A stretch of DNA of 64,000 bases, from contig NXFV01001528.1 in NCBI GenBank assembly GCA_002803225.1, forward strand, positions 124,001-188,000. Reading direction: 5' to 3'. The notes under the pieces were generated by a model, which was given only the letters and a program-made list of their open reading frames with translations, was not told the origin of the DNA and did no database searches. Shown here one piece after another: positions 59,460-64,000 of the stretch (positions are counted from its first letter, which is position 1; each line of letters begins with the position of its first letter). This stretch comes from Gamarada debralockiae (lineage: Eukaryota; Ascomycota; Leotiomycetes; Helotiales; Hyphodiscaceae). A program made the translations under genes and the position numbers.

Positions 59460-61984
59460 TTGAGCCATCGAAGGAGACTGTACGATATGATCGATGTTTG
59501 GCAAGGTGTGTAAATTGTGTATAACAGATGCTAAGTCCACCCAAAATGGTCGTGGAGGAATCTGCACCAAATCCAAGAGACGAAGACGCTCACCTCTGTC
59601 TGCTTGGATGTCTAAAGTTTCCTTCTATCAAGCGCAAAGCAAGAAGAAGCCACGGGCTCATTTGCTCAGTCTTTTATGCAAGCTGCTGATTTGCTAAACT
59701 AGAATCGAATTTCAGGCCACAGTCGCGCCAAATAAAGCTCGATTCCGATAGCTCCACGGCCATGTAAGCGAAGGTCGAAGACGAAACGGAGGCATAGAAT
59801 CAGAGCAACATCTGGCAATAACAGGATTACGTCCGCCCTGATTCAGAAGCAAATGAGACAGCGAGCTCTAGCACCACTATTTCGCCAAGCAGCGGTGGAA
59901 CTCGCACATCTTTACATGCATTATTTCGTTGCCAATTCTTTTTCCGCCGTCATTGCTATTACATTTTCGTTCCATCCATCTATTTTCTACGACCTGCACG
60001 TTCTTCGAAGTTTCCATTCTGGGCGTGAGTCGCGACCACGATTTCAGTTTATCAGACCCTCAGAATGTTATCACGGGCTGCTCCCCCAGATATCCAACTC
60101 TTCCATCTCATTCACCCTTCTTGTGTTGATATTAGAGAGTCGAAGTAATGTTGGTGCTGGGTGTTTTATTGGAATGGTTATCGGGTTGGAAGTGAGTGAG
60201 TGAATAGAGTAATGTAAGAGCAAAGGCATTGACATTGTCATCAACCTTGGGGTACGATCCCTGCTTTGAGTTTCCTACTGAGCGGGTATGAAAAAAGTAC
60301 ATAGTCAGCCTTCATGCGCTTTTCAAGAGTGAAGATGAGATAGGAAGAGCTCTGCCATCACATGAGGCAAATTCAGCTCCGATCTCTCAATATCGGCATT
60401 ATAAAATACCCTGTTAGTTCGTATTGCGAATGCTTGAGCAGTATGGCAAAGTACCACTATGCTCGAGAACGAAGTTCACCATTGACTGCCGATGCAGGTG
60501 CTTGGAAGTATCTTTTCAGCATCTGGGTCGGCCAGTTGTCAAGTCTCTATTCTTCACTGTACTGGTTTTGTTGCCGAAGCTACTTTGTTGTCATTCTCAT
60601 TCTCGTCGTAGTGATCTCTTCCACATCCCAATTGCCACATGTCTACATCTCCATTTCGTCCCTCAGGGACTGCATTGCTCCGCAGACTTGTGCTTTAAGA
60701 GCATCTCTTCTGTTCCTTCACGCACCTCGCACAGGCGTTTGCTTGTGTCCTTTGTGCCGGTGTCTCAGTGCTGTTGCTCTTACTCAACTCTGGCATTCTT
60801 ATATATCTTAGGTATTGGATTCGGATTTCGACATTTGTGTGTGCTAGAGCTAGGGCTAAGTGGATCTTTCAAACCCACGTGTTCAGATAGTCCCTCGTAG
60901 CCATGCCGGACTTGGAAGGCAAGTATCTTCCCCTAACATCATCAGCGTGATGTGCTCGTTCATGCCCAGCCATATTATTTTTGTCAACACCGATTCTATC
61001 GTCGTTTATATTATCGTTGTCGTGTTGGTACTGGGTTCTGTGCAAACCTTCGTGTTCTCTTGAGAAGGGTATGCTCAGTTAGATTGATGAACCTGCAGTA
61101 TCGCAGGTCAGTGATCACAAGACCACCCAGCGTTGGCTTAGAAGTAGCTTTGTTCTCTTGTGGGTATCTTTTCTCTTCCTGAGATGCTGCACATAGTTCA
61201 AAGAGCCCATAAATATTGGTGTGAAGAATCGGAGAAACATATGTAACGTCTATCCTTGCGTGCCGAAAAACCCTGTGTGCCGAAAAGACTGTATGGTTTA
61301 GGGGTCTTAAATCTCCACCACGTAAATATATAAAGTTATAATCAGTTTGCTACTGTTCTTTAGCTATTTATATACAAGGGCTCGACTTGTAGTTAGAAAA
61401 ATACCACAGTTTGGCTATATTGTCGATTATCCTGTTAAGAACGTCAAAAGTTGCTGTAGCTATTACCCCCTGCTCTATTATGACTATCGACCTGTCCCCA
61501 AAATTCAGGGCCGTGATATAGAGCTTCTATTAAGTTCAAATATAGCTTTAAGGTTTGAAGACACAGAGCATAAGGAAACCTGCCTGCCGGATTTATCCGG
61601 ACAAAGGTGGGAGGTACACAAAATGCCAAGTATCTCTAGGAGGATGGCCGGATCTTCTAATACCTTTCCAACCACCTCAAACCAATGTATTATCTTCTCA
61701 TAGATGTTGTTCTCGTGGCGTTCCAGGCCATTGAACTTACCCGTCGTGATTTGAGTGCTAGATAACGCTTCTAGAAGCCCTAAGTCCAGTTCTTGCCCAG
61801 AGCCTTGGTCGCTTTATTCGTCGTGGAACGCTGGCGGGCGATACTAAAGGCGAGGGAAGGGAGACACTTGATTCGCACAAGATTCCCGAGGTCAGCTGTT
61901 AGTTTCAAATACTTTTCAAGGGCTTTTTCCTTTGACGGAGTAAGATACTGTTGGCCTTAGGCCTTCTTTTCTTTCGAGCGCCGC
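59460..61984. other. 2.5-kb gene-free stretch
   Basis: Frames of up to 158 codons at 60362-60900 overlap each other and lack domains, so I do not call a gene. A direct repeat GTGCCGAAAA occurs twice near 61260-61290. The right part merges into transposon-derived sequence. Confidence 0.5.
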
Positions 61985-62250
61985 CCATGATCACGATGAA
62001 TGCATCAGTGCAAACAGTAGGTCTTTGTTACCAATGATTATTTGGCCAGTCACTACCCATCGAAGCAACTGGACAACTTTCCCCACCCCCGGATGGCACT
62101 ACGCATGCTTCGAATCTGGGTACACCGACTCCAAGATTTGCTTAGAGTGGCTCAAGGGCGTATTTGATCCCCAAACTAGACAGGCTAACCAGAAGCCACG
62201 GGTGCTAATTTGTGACGGTTTCAGTTGGATCACGAGCACGTGACATACAC
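61985..62250 (+). mobile_element. Pogo/Fot1-type transposase relic (DDE fragment)
   Basis: The open block reads W....PTPGWHYACFESGYTDSK, then ICLEWLKGVFDPQTRQAN and KPRVLICDGFSW. This is the DDE_1 segment that in pogo-like transposases ends DGFGTHE; here the sequence after DGF is out of frame and stops. Only about 70 codons survive, with no helix-turn-helix or terminal repeats identified. Confidence 0.8.
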
Positions 62251-62251
62251 T

Positions 62252-62276
62252 AGCATGTGACTCACAGTCACATGCT
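62252..62276. repeat. 25-bp perfect palindrome
   Basis: AGCATGTGACT, spacer CAC, then AGTCACATGCT. It lies directly after the transposase relic. Confidence 0.85.
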
Positions 62277-62670
62277 TGAGTCATGTGGCATTTCTACCTA
62301 ATTTGTCTGATGACTATAAAGAACAGTATCTGCCCTGATAGATAGTTGGAATATTATCACACTTGTACCTCAGTTCAGAGTTTCTAGTGTTTCGGGACGT
62401 ACGAGACCCTCGAAGCCTTGAAGTTTTGTTTCGAAAATGACATTATCCTGTGTCGCTTCCCCTCTCATACCTCCCACAAGCTATAGCCCTATGACGTCGG
62501 ATTGTTTACTCCAATCAATATTTAGTCACCGCACCTTCGGCCTGCGGTTCATGCCTTACATGTTAGGTTTCAATTTATCCAGGCAGCACTTTGCAAGAGA
62601 ATAAAGTACTGGTTTTGTAATTATTGACAACCTTAATGCGAAGCTGTCAATTTCGTGCGATATTCGAAAA
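62277..62670. other. Upstream region of the HET gene
   Basis: 394 bp without coding signal. Confidence 0.5.
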
Positions 62671-64000
62671 ATGATATGCTCTGTTTGCTTGAGAATTTTT
62701 ACCCAGGAGCCGGGTTCGTTGGGTAGGACAACCACCACACGGAGTGCACATCATCAATCCTTAGCGTCTCTTCGACAGTCTGCAGATGCCAAGTGCCCAA
62801 TATGCTCACGCCTGTTCACAATTATTTCCGAAGGAAAACTAAATATCGACACCGAATTTTGCTTGGACTGGGAATCAAATGACCTAATTCGGCGGAGCCC
62901 ATACCAAACCAACGCCGGCTCGAATTTTCGAGAAATCGAGTATCGCTTTTCTAAAACGCCTGACGCTTATCAAACTCCCTGTGTATGCTTTCAAATGAGC
63001 TCGGGAGATCATATTACTGATCTTTATTTGCTAAGCAATGACGGTATATCAAAACTCAAACGATTAATAATATGTAACTAGACTAACATATTAATTAGTA
63101 GGAAGACGACACGGGGAATTTAGCCAGCAGTTATCTACAAGCACAAGAAGTTTAGACACCCTCGAAGTTGCTCGAAAATGGCTACACTCCTGTCTCACTA
63201 GCCACGAAACCTGCTTAGACCTGAATTCAAATAAACTTTCAACGACTAAGTCGCCTGACAGCCGTCCGTCAAGGCTAGTATATATCATATCCGGAAGGAT
63301 ATGTCGCCTCTTAGAATCAAGCTCTTTTCCAAGCACTCTTCAGTATTTGGCTTTAAGCCATTGCTGGGGTACGGAGAAATTCTTCTCTTTAGTGTCCACG
63401 AACCTTGATTCCCTAAAGGAAAACATTCCAGTGGAATTACTGTCTCCGGTGTTTCAAGACGCTCTCTCCGTCACTTTGAACCTAGGATATAATTTCATAT
63501 GGATAGATAGTCTCTGTATTATCCAAGATTCAAAGGAAGACTAGAATACAGAATCGGCTCGGATAGGGTCGATTTACAAGAACTCTATATGCGCTCTTGC
63601 AGCTACTGGCTTTCCGGACGGAAGTTACGGGCTGTTTGCTACTCGGGATCCGGCATTAGTCTTACCGTTCGAGGTGAATGTGCACTGGCAAATCTTGACT
63701 ACTGCGGACAGTAAAACTATCAAACTGTACGGTACTTTCCCTAATATATGGAATGAGGAGATTGAGCATTCACCACTCTATCAGCGGGCGTGGGTTGTTC
63801 AAGAGCGAGTTCTTAGTCCCAGAATTTTGCATTTCACCAAGTCTCAAATATACTGGGAATGCTGCGAAAGTCGGTGCTCTGAAGTCTACCCTCAAGGTGT
63901 ATTTATAAAGTACCCATTTGGCGCAATGGAGGGCCAATTCATTCCCTTTCATTGCAAGACTTACTCTTTATTCTCAGGACGTCCACAACATGGACATATG
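62671..64000 (+). pseudogene. HET-domain gene with one in-frame stop, cut by window edge
   Basis: Exon 1 (62671..63043) encodes a Cys-pair N-terminus, MICSVCLRIFTQ and AKCPICSRLFTI, as in many HET proteins. A 55-bp intron (GTATAT...AATTAG) leads to exon 2 at 63099 with LEVARKWLHSCLTSHETC, then the HET core YLALSHCWGTEKFF, LSPVFQDALSVTLNLGYNFI, WIDSLCIIQDSKED, SIYKNSICALAATG and RAWVVQERVLSPRILHF. The frame is open from 63099 to the window end except for TAG at 63542-63544, exactly where the family has Trp (EDW). A single TGG-to-TAG change would explain it. It may be a recently killed allele or a sequencing error; the C-terminus is outside the window. Confidence 0.8.

Noticed and set aside
60362..60900. 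Overlapping frames of about 150 codons that might be a gene
   Set aside because: Two frames overlap, composition is Ser/Leu/Cys-biased as in random T-rich DNA, and there is no domain or intron support.

Overview
The window is nuclear DNA of a filamentous ascomycete (Pezizomycotina). The evidence is short GT-AG introns of about 45-70 bp, Zn2Cys6 and HET-domain genes, a SesA/NB-ARC/TPR NOD-like receptor, fungal-only families (DUF6590, RTA1, Dal5-type permeases) and degraded fungal transposons. Protein flavour suggests Leotiomycetes, but that is an impression and not a computed placement. No rRNA, tRNA, CRISPR or prokaryotic feature was seen.

Layout. 1-9.3 kb is a compact catabolic-looking cluster: an MFS exporter-type gene running off the left edge (-), a Dal5/allantoate-type permease (-), an M20D amidohydrolase (+) and a Zn2Cys6 activator (-). 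The promoters of the first three carry copies of a GC-rich palindrome, TCGGTCGG-C-CCGACCGA, which makes a single regulon plausible. 10-12.1 kb holds two decayed genes: a dipeptidyl-peptidase V (S9) pseudogene and a 5'-truncated gene fragment. 12.1-18.0 kb has a polytopic membrane protein (-) and a CitMHS/ArsB-type anion permease (+). 20.8-26.8 kb has a retropepsin-like/DUF6590 protein followed by an intact fungal NLR. 27.3-29.05 kb encodes a single-pass membrane protein of unknown role.

29.1-35.4 kb is gene-free and carries at least five short inverted-repeat elements (MITE-like), two families of which are present in two copies and nested. 35.5-45 kb returns to core genes: homocitrate synthase (lysine pathway), a predicted secreted SET protein, a C2H2 factor, GET2 and an RTA1-like protein. 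45.9-47.5 kb is a multiply frameshifted HET pseudogene. 49.2-49.8 kb holds a LINE (Tad-like) ORF1 relic. 50.2-59.5 kb is housekeeping: eIF3e and mL49 on a shared divergent promoter, SWI1 (ARID), and an EVE/THYN1 protein with an 18-nt exon. 59.5-64 kb is repeat-rich again, with a pogo-type DDE transposase relic and a HET gene carrying one in-frame stop and cut by the window edge.

Themes. (1) A self-contained transport/hydrolysis regulon with its own activator and a visible operator. (2) Allorecognition or immunity-type genes (NLR, two HET genes, DUF6590) lie beside repeats, and the dead ones show nonsense changes of the G-to-A type expected from RIP-like decay. (3) Core housekeeping genes sit in the intervening stretches.
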